59,370 nt of DNA from Candidatus Gastranaerophilales bacterium (GTDB lineage: Bacteria; Cyanobacteriota; Vampirovibrionia; Gastranaerophilales; Gastranaerophilaceae), in the NCBI GenBank assembly GCA_944322845.1, contig CALUQE010000011.1:1-59370 (forward strand), in the 5' to 3' direction. Shown here in pieces: positions 24,557-32,628 of the stretch. Made by a program: the position numbers and the translations under genes. How positions within the stretch are numbered: the stretch's first letter is position 1; every line of letters begins with the position of its first letter. The notes beneath the pieces are model-generated. The model was given only the letters and a program-made list of their open reading frames with translations. It was not told the DNA's origin and made no database searches.

Positions 24557-24856
24557 ATTAATTCTCAAATTATCAGTAATTCCGTTAATTAAATCTCTTC
24601 CATTATGCATTTCCCGCATATCAATTACAGTAGTTTTCGGACCGGAATTTGCAAGAAGCAGCTTTCCTCTTTGTGCCAGAACAACATCTTTGCCCACATA
24701 ATCTGCAACTTTTTCGATTTCGTTACCATGTTCGGCCAGCATTTCTTTTACGTAATTATCTACAGGTAATTCCTTATTGTTAATATCTTTAGCAAATTTA
24801 ATTCTTGATACAGGGAACTTGGCACCAAACCCTACCGAACTAACATTCATATTCAT
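24551..24856 (-). CDS. Small protein with VGFGAK N-terminus, unknown function
   Basis: The 101-residue protein starts MNMNVSSVGFGAKFPVSRIK and continues with a mixed alpha/beta pattern, including YVGKDVVLAQRGKLLLANSG. No signal peptide or catalytic motif is visible. GGAG lies just before the ATG. The short N-terminal V-x-F-x-A/S element recurs in the kinase-like protein at 46-47 kb (VSFGSA). The stop codon lies within the arm of a bidirectional terminator. Function unknown. Confidence 0.65.
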   Translation of the reverse strand: MNMNVSSVGFGAKFPVSRIKFAKDINNKELPVDNYVKEMLAEHGNEIEKVADYVGKDVVLAQRGKLLLANSGPKTTVIDMREMHNGRDLINGITDNLRINA

Positions 24857-24936
24857 TACAAATCTCCTTTTCAGTTTCTACACAATTTGCTTAAAACTAC
24901 TAAAGGTAAAAAATTGCCAAAATACTTAATAAAAAT

Positions 24937-26193
24937 TTACAAATTAAATTCTTCAAAAGTATTTTTTATGACTTCATAACCTTTGATAATTGTTTTGTAG
25001 TCAACTTTTTCTGCTGCCGAATGCATGTTGTAAACATCTGCAAGCCCTAAAAGTACCGGCATAAAGGTTTCGCCGTTGGCATTTTTATTATGGCAGTAGA
25101 TATGAGTTTCGGCTCCAGCGTGAAAAGATGAAATATCATTTTTTATTCCGGCTCTTTCGCAGGCTTTTGTGTGAACTTTTTCAATCCTGTCATCCTGCGC
25201 TCTTTCAAACGGAAGCAGGTGAATTTCAAACTCAATCTGAGCTTCCGCTAAACCTTTATATTTTTCATTAAATTTATCAACAACCGACTGCATCAAATTC
25301 TTTAATTCATTTTCTTTTTCAACACTTGCACTTCTTATTGAATAAGATGCCATACCGAGAGTATTAATAATATTTGTAGAAGTTTTTTTCATAATCTCGG
25401 TAATATAATCGTTAGTCTTAATTCCTTTTTCCACAATTGAAGCGACAGAGTTCTGGATTCCGCCTGCAACTATTGCACCGAGGTTGCAGGAAGTAATCAC
25501 CCCAGTTTCATCGGAATAATAAGTGCCCTGCGGGAATTCAGCAAGCAGTTCCGCTATCATCTTTGCAGCATTTAATCTTGTTTCATCCCCGATATCAATA
25601 CCGGAGTGTCCGCCTTTAAGCCCCTTTACGGTAATTTTTGCATTTGTATAGCTTGCGCCCGAAATTTGCAGCTGCCCTAGTTTATCCGCATCGCACACAA
25701 GAATATGTTTTGATTTGATTTTATTAAATTCTACATGCTCAACCCCGCTCATGCCGGATTCTTCATCTCGTGTGAACGTAATTTCCAGACCGCCGTGTGG
25801 AAATGCTCCCTCTCCTACGGGGAGGGTTGGGGAGGGGGTTAGCTCTTTTGCAAGCATTAAAGCGCAAGCAACACCAACCTTATCATCAGCCCCGAGAGTT
25901 CTGCATTCCGCCTTGATAAAATCTCCGTCCAGATAAATATTAACAGGGCTGTCATCACCTACAACATCCATATGGGAAGAGAGCATCAAAGGCTCTTTTG
26001 ATGTATCTGTTGCGGGTACATTAATATAAACATTTCCATAATCATCACATCTGCTGTCAATATTATTTCTCTTACAAAAATCAAGTATCCAGTTTATAAC
26101 CTTTTCTTCCTTTAGTGAAGGAGACGGTATTGATACCAGATTACAAAAAATATCTAAAACTTCATTTTCTTTTCTTAAATCATTTAAATTCAT
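24937..26193 (-). CDS. M20-family metallopeptidase (peptidase T-like) with an in-frame repeat insertion
   Basis: The 418-residue enzyme matches the di-zinc M20 family: SSHMDVVGDD (first metal His and Asp), LGADDKVGVA (bridging Asp), RDEESGMSG (catalytic Glu) and FHAGAETHIY. It should cleave di- or tripeptides in the cytoplasm. Between ALMLAKEL and PHGGLEITF, where relatives have a short link, this protein carries TPSPTLPVGEGAF, encoded by a GC-rich repeat at 25807-25840. The frame is kept, and the insert lies in a surface loop between conserved blocks, so the enzyme may still work. The ATG at 26193 has GAGGT upstream; in-frame codons up to 26241 would overlap the upstream gene. Confidence 0.92.
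   Translation of the reverse strand: MNLNDLRKENEVLDIFCNLVSIPSPSLKEEKVINWILDFCKRNNIDSRCDDYGNVYINVPATDTSKEPLMLSSHMDVVGDDSPVNIYLDGDFIKAECRTLGADDKVGVACALMLAKELTPSPTLPVGEGAFPHGGLEITFTRDEESGMSGVEHVEFNKIKSKHILVCDADKLGQLQISGASYTNAKITVKGLKGGHSGIDIGDETRLNAAKMIAELLAEFPQGTYYSDETGVITSCNLGAIVAGGIQNSVASIVEKGIKTNDYITEIMKKTSTNIINTLGMASYSIRSASVEKENELKNLMQSVVDKFNEKYKGLAEAQIEFEIHLLPFERAQDDRIEKVHTKACERAGIKNDISSFHAGAETHIYCHNKNANGETFMPVLLGLADVYNMHSAAEKVDYKTIIKGYEVIKNTFEEFNL
25807..25840 (-). repeat. GC-rich element-end repeat inserted in the M20 gene
   Basis: On the plus strand it begins TCCCTCTCCTACGGGGAGGG and goes on TTGGGGAGGGGG. It matches the inner part of the DUF559 element end at 49920-49950 with small changes in the loop (TAC versus AGC) and stem. 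Each copy forms a CCCTCTCC/GGGGAGGG hairpin with one wobble pair. Here it is translated in frame. Confidence 0.88.
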
Positions 26194-26203
26194 ATTTACC
26201 TCA

Positions 26204-26395
26204 CTATCTTCCGATAAAGAATCTTCTGCTCGTTCCGTCACCGCCGATTCTCACAGAAACCGGGCGCAAACATTTCGGGCATCTGCCGACATAAGCAGTT
26301 CCGGCTTGATTTTTGTATAACCTGCCGTATACATGACAGCACTCAAACCAGATTCCGAGAAACGCTCTTTTTTTATTACCCTTCTCATCTTCCAC
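26204..26395 (-). CDS. Small zinc-ribbon protein (63 aa)
   Basis: The product has FECCHVYGRLY and GRCPKCLRPVSVRIG, a CxxC pair plus an earlier Cys-Cys-His cluster that together could bind zinc. The basic tail GDGTSRRFFIGR suggests nucleic-acid or ribosome contact, which is only a guess. It overlaps the last bases of the GHL10 gene and ends 10 bases before the M20 gene start, so the three form an operon. The frame and spacing favour a real gene. Confidence 0.7.
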   Translation of the reverse strand: MEDEKGNKKRAFLGIWFECCHVYGRLYKNQAGTAYVGRCPKCLRPVSVRIGGDGTSRRFFIGR

Positions 26396-28202
26396 GTTTA
26401 TTATCCTTTTGCTGCATTTGTGCCGCTTCTGCCTGTGAAGGAATTACGACTTCTTTTCTGCCCCTGAATATACTTTCTGTAAGAGTACTAACATAATTAT
26501 CTGTCAGGTGCGCATAATCAAAAATAATTATTCCGCCCAGAGCGTACCTTCTTGCAGCATGAATCTGCTTGATTAAATCAGAAGCGGCTCCGTTCATAAA
26601 TGTTACAAACAAACCGGCATAGAGCTTTGTACTTGAAGATTTGTTTCTCAAAACTTCATCCATCAAGCCCATTGCAGTTTTATCATCACAGGTTAAAAAC
26701 AGAGGTGTAAATCCGTCTACAAAATTATTCATAGACCATGTTCTCCAATCCTGCATTTTCGTATCAAGAGCAACAGCCCTATTAGGGAATATTACTGCTG
26801 TGATTGCAATTTTATTATATCTGCACAGGTGGCTTACTCTTTTTACAAAACTTGTAACCTTGTTACAGCGATAGAACTTCCACTGATACCAGAGAGGATC
26901 GCTTGTTCTCAAAAGAACCGGATCAACACCGTACATATTTTTAAATTCCGTTCGGGCATATCTCGTATATCCCCAATTTGATAAATCATAAGTAGAGTAT
27001 GCCGGATCCAGTGTTTGCGGGTATCTTATATAATCCAGATTTATACCGTCCGGTCTGTATTTGGTAATTATTTCACTCAAAAGTTCATACAAAAAATTCT
27101 GAACTTCCGGGTTTGCCGGATCTATAAAGTAGCCGTTATGTTCCGATACGGAATAATCTAACTGAGATGATTCAGCCATTTTTTTCCTGCAATTTGCCCA
27201 ATCAGGTCTTTTTGCAAGGATATATTCAGGATTTGTTTCCGGCGGTTTATTTCCGGCATAAAAAGTTTCAAACCAGATATGGACTTTTATTCCGCGCCTG
27301 TGAGCTTCTCTTATCCATATTTTCAGAGGGTCAAATCCTACAAAATCTTCATTTTGCCTTATAAACCCGTATTTGGTCATTGTCTGTGACGGGAATATTG
27401 TTTTTCCGTGGTAATATGTTTCCAGAAAAATATTATTTATGCCGACGCTTGCCAGATGATCCAAACTTTTTATAATATCTTTTTCATTATAATACGCAGG
27501 CCTTACCCAAACACCTTTTAACTCTGAAGGATCATAAGGTATAACTGTTGACATCGCAAGATTTGCGTATTCTATTGCGCGGGAAGCATATTTTTGAGAA
27601 TCTTCGGTATTTTTTTGTGCTTTATCTATATAATCATTAGCCTTTGCAATATTCTGCTGCGTTCTTTTTGGATTATAATTAGATGCACTCTGGATATAAT
27701 AAAGCATCATATTTTGAACTTCTTTTATTCTCTCTCTTGCAGTATAAAGAAAAGTATCAGAAGTTATGTAAGAAGTTATTATTTTTTTATTGTAATCGAT
27801 GGAGATTTTAGCCCCGACCATAATATTTTCATTAATCCATTTTTTAGCCTGTCCGTGTCCGCTTATAACAAGCCCGTTTGCAGGAATTAATGAATCTGCA
27901 CCGCTCAAAGATGTAACGGTATCTCCGGTTACAATAGCCTCCGTTCCGTACTCATTTGTACCTGTTCGGTAGCCGAAAGCCGGAGTATAAATAACAAGCT
28001 GATTTGCGCCTCTAAGTCCCGGATAATTTATTCCTTTCCAGTTCGTGCTGACTTTCGGGTCTACAATATCAACTTTGTACATTGACTGGTTAAAAATAAC
28101 TTCGTTATTTTTAGGAACATAAGGAGAGTAAACATCCAAAGCGAAAGCTTTAGTACATATTAAAAATATTGATAATAAAAATACCCAAACTCTGCTCTTC
28201 AT
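26385..28202 (-). CDS. GHL10-family glycosyl hydrolase-like protein, secreted
   Basis: From the ATG at 28202 the protein has 605 residues with a signal peptide (MKSRVWVFLLSIFLICTKAFA). An N-terminal beta-rich domain contains LIPANGLVISGHGQAKKWI. A helical linker (about 175-235) leads to the GHL10/DUF187 TIM-barrel: LKGVWVRPAYYNEKDIIKSL, GIKVHIWFETFY, and DGINLDYIRYP with the likely catalytic Asp. Relatives such as YngK are envelope-linked glycosidases, and the substrate is probably a cell-surface glycan. The ATG at 28253 adds a poor N-terminus. It overlaps the zinc-ribbon gene by 11 bases. Confidence 0.88.
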   Translation of the reverse strand: MKSRVWVFLLSIFLICTKAFALDVYSPYVPKNNEVIFNQSMYKVDIVDPKVSTNWKGINYPGLRGANQLVIYTPAFGYRTGTNEYGTEAIVTGDTVTSLSGADSLIPANGLVISGHGQAKKWINENIMVGAKISIDYNKKIITSYITSDTFLYTARERIKEVQNMMLYYIQSASNYNPKRTQQNIAKANDYIDKAQKNTEDSQKYASRAIEYANLAMSTVIPYDPSELKGVWVRPAYYNEKDIIKSLDHLASVGINNIFLETYYHGKTIFPSQTMTKYGFIRQNEDFVGFDPLKIWIREAHRRGIKVHIWFETFYAGNKPPETNPEYILAKRPDWANCRKKMAESSQLDYSVSEHNGYFIDPANPEVQNFLYELLSEIITKYRPDGINLDYIRYPQTLDPAYSTYDLSNWGYTRYARTEFKNMYGVDPVLLRTSDPLWYQWKFYRCNKVTSFVKRVSHLCRYNKIAITAVIFPNRAVALDTKMQDWRTWSMNNFVDGFTPLFLTCDDKTAMGLMDEVLRNKSSSTKLYAGLFVTFMNGAASDLIKQIHAARRYALGGIIIFDYAHLTDNYVSTLTESIFRGRKEVVIPSQAEAAQMQQKDNKRGR

Positions 28203-28259
28203 CCCTATTTGTCCTTTATATTTTATTATAGAACCATAATGGAATAAATACAAGAATAT

Positions 28260-29690
28260 TTATTTAATCTTTATCTTGAAGAGTGATGCAGACTTTAAGC
28301 CATACTCATCAAGAATTTCAGCATTTTGATTAAACCATTTTTTCGCGCATTCCAAATCTTTATCAAAAGTCCAGCTTCCTTTTACAAATAAAATATAATA
28401 TGTACCGGCTGGCAGTCTGTTAAAATCTGAAATCATATATTTGTCAGAAAGTTTTTCATCCGCAGGATAAACCGCTCCGATTGCTGCCGGCAGGGGGTAA
28501 ATCTTTGAATAATACGAATAAGAAGTCAGTGCGCCATAATATAAATAAATATTTTCGCCCTCTTTTTTAGATGATATTATTCTGAGAAGAGGTTTCACAT
28601 CCTGTCTTAAATAACTTGCATTTCCTCGAACGTACTCTTTTGCAAAATTAAAATACCCGAAACCGAAAAATATTAATGCCGCAAAAAGAAGCAATTTTGA
28701 TTTGATATTATCTTTCAAATTATCGAGCGGGTAAATGCTTATTAGTATTAATACGGGTATCAAAAATAAACAGAGGCGTCTCTCAAAGGGATAAATTTTT
28801 AAAAATGCCGCTATAAGAGTTATTAATGTAACAGAAAATAAGTTCCAGAAATAAAATCTTTTATATTTATATAAATAGCAAAATCCCGCAACAAGTAATA
28901 TCAGGAATAAAAGCGGAAATGAGTAATATTGGAAAAGAAATTCAAAGTTTAGCTTGTAAATTCCTGCCGAAAAGATATCAAATCCCTTTTGCCAGTATTC
29001 CGAAAGGTATTGAGAAGCAGCGACATTTGAAAGATTATAAACATAATAAAACAGACTAAAGATAAAAGGTACAATAAGAGAAAGCAGCATTCTTAAATTT
29101 TTCCTTGTAATAATCCACGCGGCAAAGAATCCCGCAAGCATTATATAAGCAGGAAAAGAAAGCATTACGCAAATCAGCCAGAAAAACCCGAGTAAAAAGT
29201 ATTGCAGGGGAGATAATTTTATATTTTCAAGCTTTGAGACAACAAATAGAATTATTATCGATACAAGAACATCCGAAGAATACTGCTTAAAAGCTTGAGA
29301 ATAAAACAAAAGCGGGTATGAGATTGCAAAAGTAAACAAACCGAGAGCTTTTACCTGAAAGTTTTTGAAATATTCTTTCAATAACATATAAAATAAAACG
29401 ACAGAAGTAAGACTTGAAATAAACGGAAACCACCTGAAACAAAGCTCATTTATTCCGAGAGTTGAAGAAATAAATTTAGAGATTACAAGAAACAAATATG
29501 GAGCCGATTGAAAATATTTTAGCGGCAAAAACAATCCTGCATAATTTCTTTCGAAAATATTCTGCGCAAGCAAAATCTCATCAGTAAAAAAAGAGTTGTT
29601 AATTAAGTACGCATCTAACCTTAAATATATAGCAAGCAGAAAAATAAGTATAAAAATAAAATTTCTAACATTAAAATTTTTCAAAATCAT
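28260..29690 (-). CDS. Membrane glycosyltransferase of the GT-C superfamily (ArnT/PMT-like)
   Basis: The 476-residue protein has about ten to twelve membrane segments. The first extracytoplasmic loop carries the acidic pair of GT-C enzymes in NNSFFTDEILLA. Another family-like motif is FYSQAFKQYSSDVLV. Such enzymes use lipid-linked sugars to glycosylate lipids, polymers or proteins at the outer face of the inner membrane. The acceptor is unknown. The C-terminal part (about 350-476) is soluble. It lies in the same orientation as the GHL10 gene, 57 bases upstream of that gene's start, consistent with shared envelope glycan work. Confidence 0.83.
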   Translation of the reverse strand: MILKNFNVRNFIFILIFLLAIYLRLDAYLINNSFFTDEILLAQNIFERNYAGLFLPLKYFQSAPYLFLVISKFISSTLGINELCFRWFPFISSLTSVVLFYMLLKEYFKNFQVKALGLFTFAISYPLLFYSQAFKQYSSDVLVSIIILFVVSKLENIKLSPLQYFLLGFFWLICVMLSFPAYIMLAGFFAAWIITRKNLRMLLSLIVPFIFSLFYYVYNLSNVAASQYLSEYWQKGFDIFSAGIYKLNFEFLFQYYSFPLLFLILLVAGFCYLYKYKRFYFWNLFSVTLITLIAAFLKIYPFERRLCLFLIPVLILISIYPLDNLKDNIKSKLLLFAALIFFGFGYFNFAKEYVRGNASYLRQDVKPLLRIISSKKEGENIYLYYGALTSYSYYSKIYPLPAAIGAVYPADEKLSDKYMISDFNRLPAGTYYILFVKGSWTFDKDLECAKKWFNQNAEILDEYGLKSASLFKIKIK

Positions 29691-29776
29691 ATTTCCTATT
29701 TTGTCACACTAAAACTAAACTACAAATTCTACCTATATATAAAATTCTACCTATTCAGCCGGCAAAACTGCGGAAT

Positions 29777-30568
29777 TTACTCCTCACACTGGTATGCCCA
29801 GGCAGAATGGTTGTGAATACTTTCCAGAGATTCGCACTCAACTTCAAACGAATCAATTATATCATTATTTCTCAAAAGCAATACAACATCTCTCAAAACA
29901 TCTTCTACAAACTTAGGATTGTTGTAAGCTTTTTCCGTTACAAATTTCTCATCCTCTCTTTTCAGAAGCGGGAATAATTCGCAAGAGGCACATTTTTCTA
30001 TATCTTTGACCAAGTCTTCCAGCCAGATATGCTCATCCTCAGGATAAGTAACCTTAACCGATACAATTGCTCTCTGATTATGCGCACCGTATTCGGAAAT
30101 CTCTTTTGAACAAGGACAAAGCGTTGTAACAGGAACTTTTACACCAAGGTAGAATCTGTATTCCTCATCCTCTTCTCCGTAATTATCAAGAATACCTTCA
30201 AACGTGCAATCATAGCACATCGGAGCGGAAATTCCCGTAACCGGAGCTTTTTTATCTATAAAATATTTAAAATCAAGTTTTAAATATCCGCTTTTTGCAT
30301 CAAGTTTTTTTATAATTGCTTCAACACAGCCTTTTGTATCAATGCCCAGAGTTTTTTTACTCCGCCATTCATTCAAAACCTCAACAAAGCGTGACATATG
30401 AGTACCTTTGTAATGCGCAGGCAAAGAAACTCCGGCAGTTGCGGAAGAATAAATAACAATATCCTCCTTATCCTTCCTCTGAATGGTCAAAGGAAGTTCA
30501 AAACCTTTTATACCAACCTTTTGAATCTCTACACCGCGTGTGTCAGACTGATTCTGAACATCTTTCAT
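29777..30568 (-). CDS. folE2: GTP cyclohydrolase FolE2 (type IB)
   Basis: The 263-residue enzyme opens and rebuilds GTP to 7,8-dihydroneopterin triphosphate, the first step of folate and related pathways. The family centre CPCSKEISEYGAHNQRA (C151, C153) provides the metal-binding Cys. GVSLPAHYKGTHMSRFVE is the other hallmark. FolE2 is the metal-flexible alternative to FolE1, often used under zinc limitation. Here no zinc-regulatory site is visible, so it may simply be the only copy. It starts 2 bases after the 107-residue gene, so the two are coupled. Confidence 0.95.
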   Translation of the reverse strand: MKDVQNQSDTRGVEIQKVGIKGFELPLTIQRKDKEDIVIYSSATAGVSLPAHYKGTHMSRFVEVLNEWRSKKTLGIDTKGCVEAIIKKLDAKSGYLKLDFKYFIDKKAPVTGISAPMCYDCTFEGILDNYGEEDEEYRFYLGVKVPVTTLCPCSKEISEYGAHNQRAIVSVKVTYPEDEHIWLEDLVKDIEKCASCELFPLLKREDEKFVTEKAYNNPKFVEDVLRDVVLLLRNNDIIDSFEVECESLESIHNHSAWAYQCEE

Positions 30569-30570
30569 TC

Positions 30571-30894
30571 TTAAATTTCTACTCCCTCAAAGCTCTTTTG
30601 TTCTAATGCAATAAGAAGCTTTAATGCCGCAACCCTCTGAACCTTTGGCGGAGCATTGCGCAGCAGTTCAACCGCTTTCAGCATAACAGGATCATTATCG
30701 TACCAGCGGTTTCCTTTACCCTGATATGTATTTATAATATCGTAAACATGTTCAATAACTTCTCCCGCAACCTGTTCCTGAAGCTGGAGCATAAATTCTG
30801 CCGCCTCGGTTTTTGTATCATCAGGAGAAAGTCTCAATAGCTCTAAAGCCTCTTTCAAAATCGGATCTCTGTCATACCAGCGTTTGTTTATCAT
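30571..30894 (-). CDS. Two-repeat RWYDxDP protein, co-transcribed with folE2
   Basis: The 107-residue protein is an internal duplication: KRWYDRDPILKEALELLRLS and NRWYDNDPVMLKAVELLRNA (about residues 4-23 and 62-81), each followed by a helical run (AAEFMLQLQEQ, AALKLLIALEQ). Each unit is about 55 residues and all-helical. No family recognised. Tight spacing to folE2 suggests a linked role or simple co-expression. Confidence 0.72.
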   Translation of the reverse strand: MINKRWYDRDPILKEALELLRLSPDDTKTEAAEFMLQLQEQVAGEVIEHVYDIINTYQGKGNRWYDNDPVMLKAVELLRNAPPKVQRVAALKLLIALEQKSFEGVEI

Positions 30895-30961
30895 TTTTTC
30901 CTCGCATTCTTATAAATCTTATTGTATTATAAAATATGTAATATTAAAAGGGTAACGGGTT

Positions 30962-31402
30962 ATGAAAATTTTACTTATTAACGGCGCAAACTTGAATATG
31001 CTCGGACAGAGAGAACCTGAAAAATACGGTCATACTACACTTTCTGATATCGAAAAAGCTGTTATCGAAAAAGGGCAGTCACTTGGTGCTGAAGTTGATG
31101 TCTGGCAGAGTAATCACGAAGGTGATATTGTAGACAAAATCCAATCTGCAAAAGGAATTTACGACGGAATTTTGATTAATGCCGGCGGTTATACCCATAC
31201 CAGCGTTGTTATCCGTGATGCAATTTCTGCAGTTCAGATACCGACTGTTGAAATCCATATGACTAACATACACGCACGGGAAGAATTCCGTCATACTTCA
31301 TTACTTTCAGCTGTTTGTATTGCTCAGGTTGTGGGTTTCAAGGAACTAAGTTACACGCTTGCCGTTGAAGGCATTGTTGACTACCTGAAAAGGTTGTCGT
31401 AA
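30962..31402 (+). CDS. aroQ: 3-dehydroquinate dehydratase, type II
   Basis: The 146-residue enzyme converts 3-dehydroquinate to 3-dehydroshikimate in aromatic amino acid synthesis. It has the start LLINGANLNMLGQREPEKYG (catalytic Arg and Tyr), INAGGYTHTSVVIRDA, and EIHMTNIHAREEFRHTS with the catalytic His. GGGTAACGGG precedes the ATG, a weak site. It is divergent from the folE2 unit. pheA, a later step, is at 54 kb. Confidence 0.96.
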   Translation: MKILLINGANLNMLGQREPEKYGHTTLSDIEKAVIEKGQSLGAEVDVWQSNHEGDIVDKIQSAKGIYDGILINAGGYTHTSVVIRDAISAVQIPTVEIHMTNIHAREEFRHTSLLSAVCIAQVVGFKELSYTLAVEGIVDYLKRLS

Positions 31403-31438
31403 AAAAAAGCTTCCCGAAGAGGGAAGTTATTTTTTTAA
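31403..31438 (+). terminator. Terminator after aroQ
   Basis: CTTCCC (31410-31415), loop GAAGA and GGGAAG (31421-31426) are preceded by eight A and followed by TTA and a T-run. Confidence 0.85.
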
Positions 31439-31550
31439 TTTCTCTTTTTCTCTCTCTTATATCTAACACTTGTTAATGTCTTATGTATATATAAAGTATT
31501 TGCAGAAAATGGAATTTCAAGAGAGAATTATTCTGTTACAAAAGTTAACA

Positions 31551-32606
31551 TTAATTATTAACCATTTTCCATGCTTTTCTCGGGCAAACTGCTGCACAAA
31601 TTCCGCATCCGATACATTTTTCAGGCTCAGAAACGTAATTTGCCAAATCTTTTTTTATAGCATTTTGAGGACAATTTTTTAGACATAAGTCACACGAGAC
31701 ACACAAATCTTTATCCCACACAGGCTTTCTGAGTCTTGCATCGCCCGTTTCAGCAAGCCCGAAAACTTCTCCGTTGTCTTCTACCAGATCACCGAATAAA
31801 CCTTCTTTGAACCACTCATTTTTTATAAACTCTTTTACCGGCTGCTTTTTTTCTTTTAATTCTTTCGGCAAAGGAATTATTTTTGTCCAGCCGGAAAAAT
31901 CAAGCAATTCTTCTTCCAGTTCAGGCCTTTCAATTTCTTTTAGAAATTCAGGCATTCCGGATTTAAGAAAATCTTTATCCAGCTTGTCTAAAGGGATACG
32001 CTCAACGCATTCGGCAAGTCCTTCAACTTTTCCCCTCACATAAACAACACCGCCAACCATACCGACACAGGAACGGTTTCCAAGGATAGAATCCAAATTA
32101 TCACAATCGTACCCGCAAATAACTGCAATTCCGCCGCCCATAAATTCAAAGCTAAATGAACCGGTATTTTTAAGCACCCAGAACTGAGGCGGTTCAAAGC
32201 GTGGGTCGTGTTTCATAAGCGCACCGGAGCGTGTCCCGACTCTTCCGCCGACATAAACTTTACCGCCTGCTGCGCAGTGAGCGGCAGTATCGCCGCCATC
32301 ACCTTTAACAACAATCTCCGCGCCGGAATTCAGCCAGCCGATGTCTGCCGGAGCCGAGCCTTCAACAACAATTTTAACTCCGTCCATCGCCATTGCACCG
32401 ACCCTCTGCCCCGGATTTGTTATCCTGAACAGGAGCGAAGCATCATCTTTTTTTGCTTTAACGGCACCTCCGATATCATGCTGCCCGCAAGCTTCAATTT
32501 CAAACTCTGTATGACCTTCATCAATCTTCTTATAAATTGTTTGAAGAAGTTCCTGAGTCGACATTCTGTTATTATTTTTTAAGGTTTTAATTTTACAAAT
32601 TGTCAT
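31551..32606 (-). CDS. Archaeal-type glutamate synthase, GXGXG domain fused to a 2[4Fe-4S] ferredoxin
   Basis: The 351-residue protein combines the GltB C-terminal beta-helix (GXGXG) domain (about 30-215; IGGAVKAKKDD, GGKVYVGGRVGTRSGAL, MVGGVVYVRGKVEG) with a C-terminal ferredoxin that has two four-Cys clusters, CVSCDLCLKNCP and CIGCGICAAVCP. In the normal large subunit the GXGXG part closes the enzyme and the cluster part carries electrons. It is the third gene of a split glutamate synthase operon. The start at 32606 or 32564 is open: neither has a strong site. Confidence 0.87.
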   Translation of the reverse strand: MTICKIKTLKNNNRMSTQELLQTIYKKIDEGHTEFEIEACGQHDIGGAVKAKKDDASLLFRITNPGQRVGAMAMDGVKIVVEGSAPADIGWLNSGAEIVVKGDGGDTAAHCAAGGKVYVGGRVGTRSGALMKHDPRFEPPQFWVLKNTGSFSFEFMGGGIAVICGYDCDNLDSILGNRSCVGMVGGVVYVRGKVEGLAECVERIPLDKLDKDFLKSGMPEFLKEIERPELEEELLDFSGWTKIIPLPKELKEKKQPVKEFIKNEWFKEGLFGDLVEDNGEVFGLAETGDARLRKPVWDKDLCVSCDLCLKNCPQNAIKKDLANYVSEPEKCIGCGICAAVCPRKAWKMVNN

Positions 32607-32628
32607 TTATATTACCCGTTTTTTGTTA

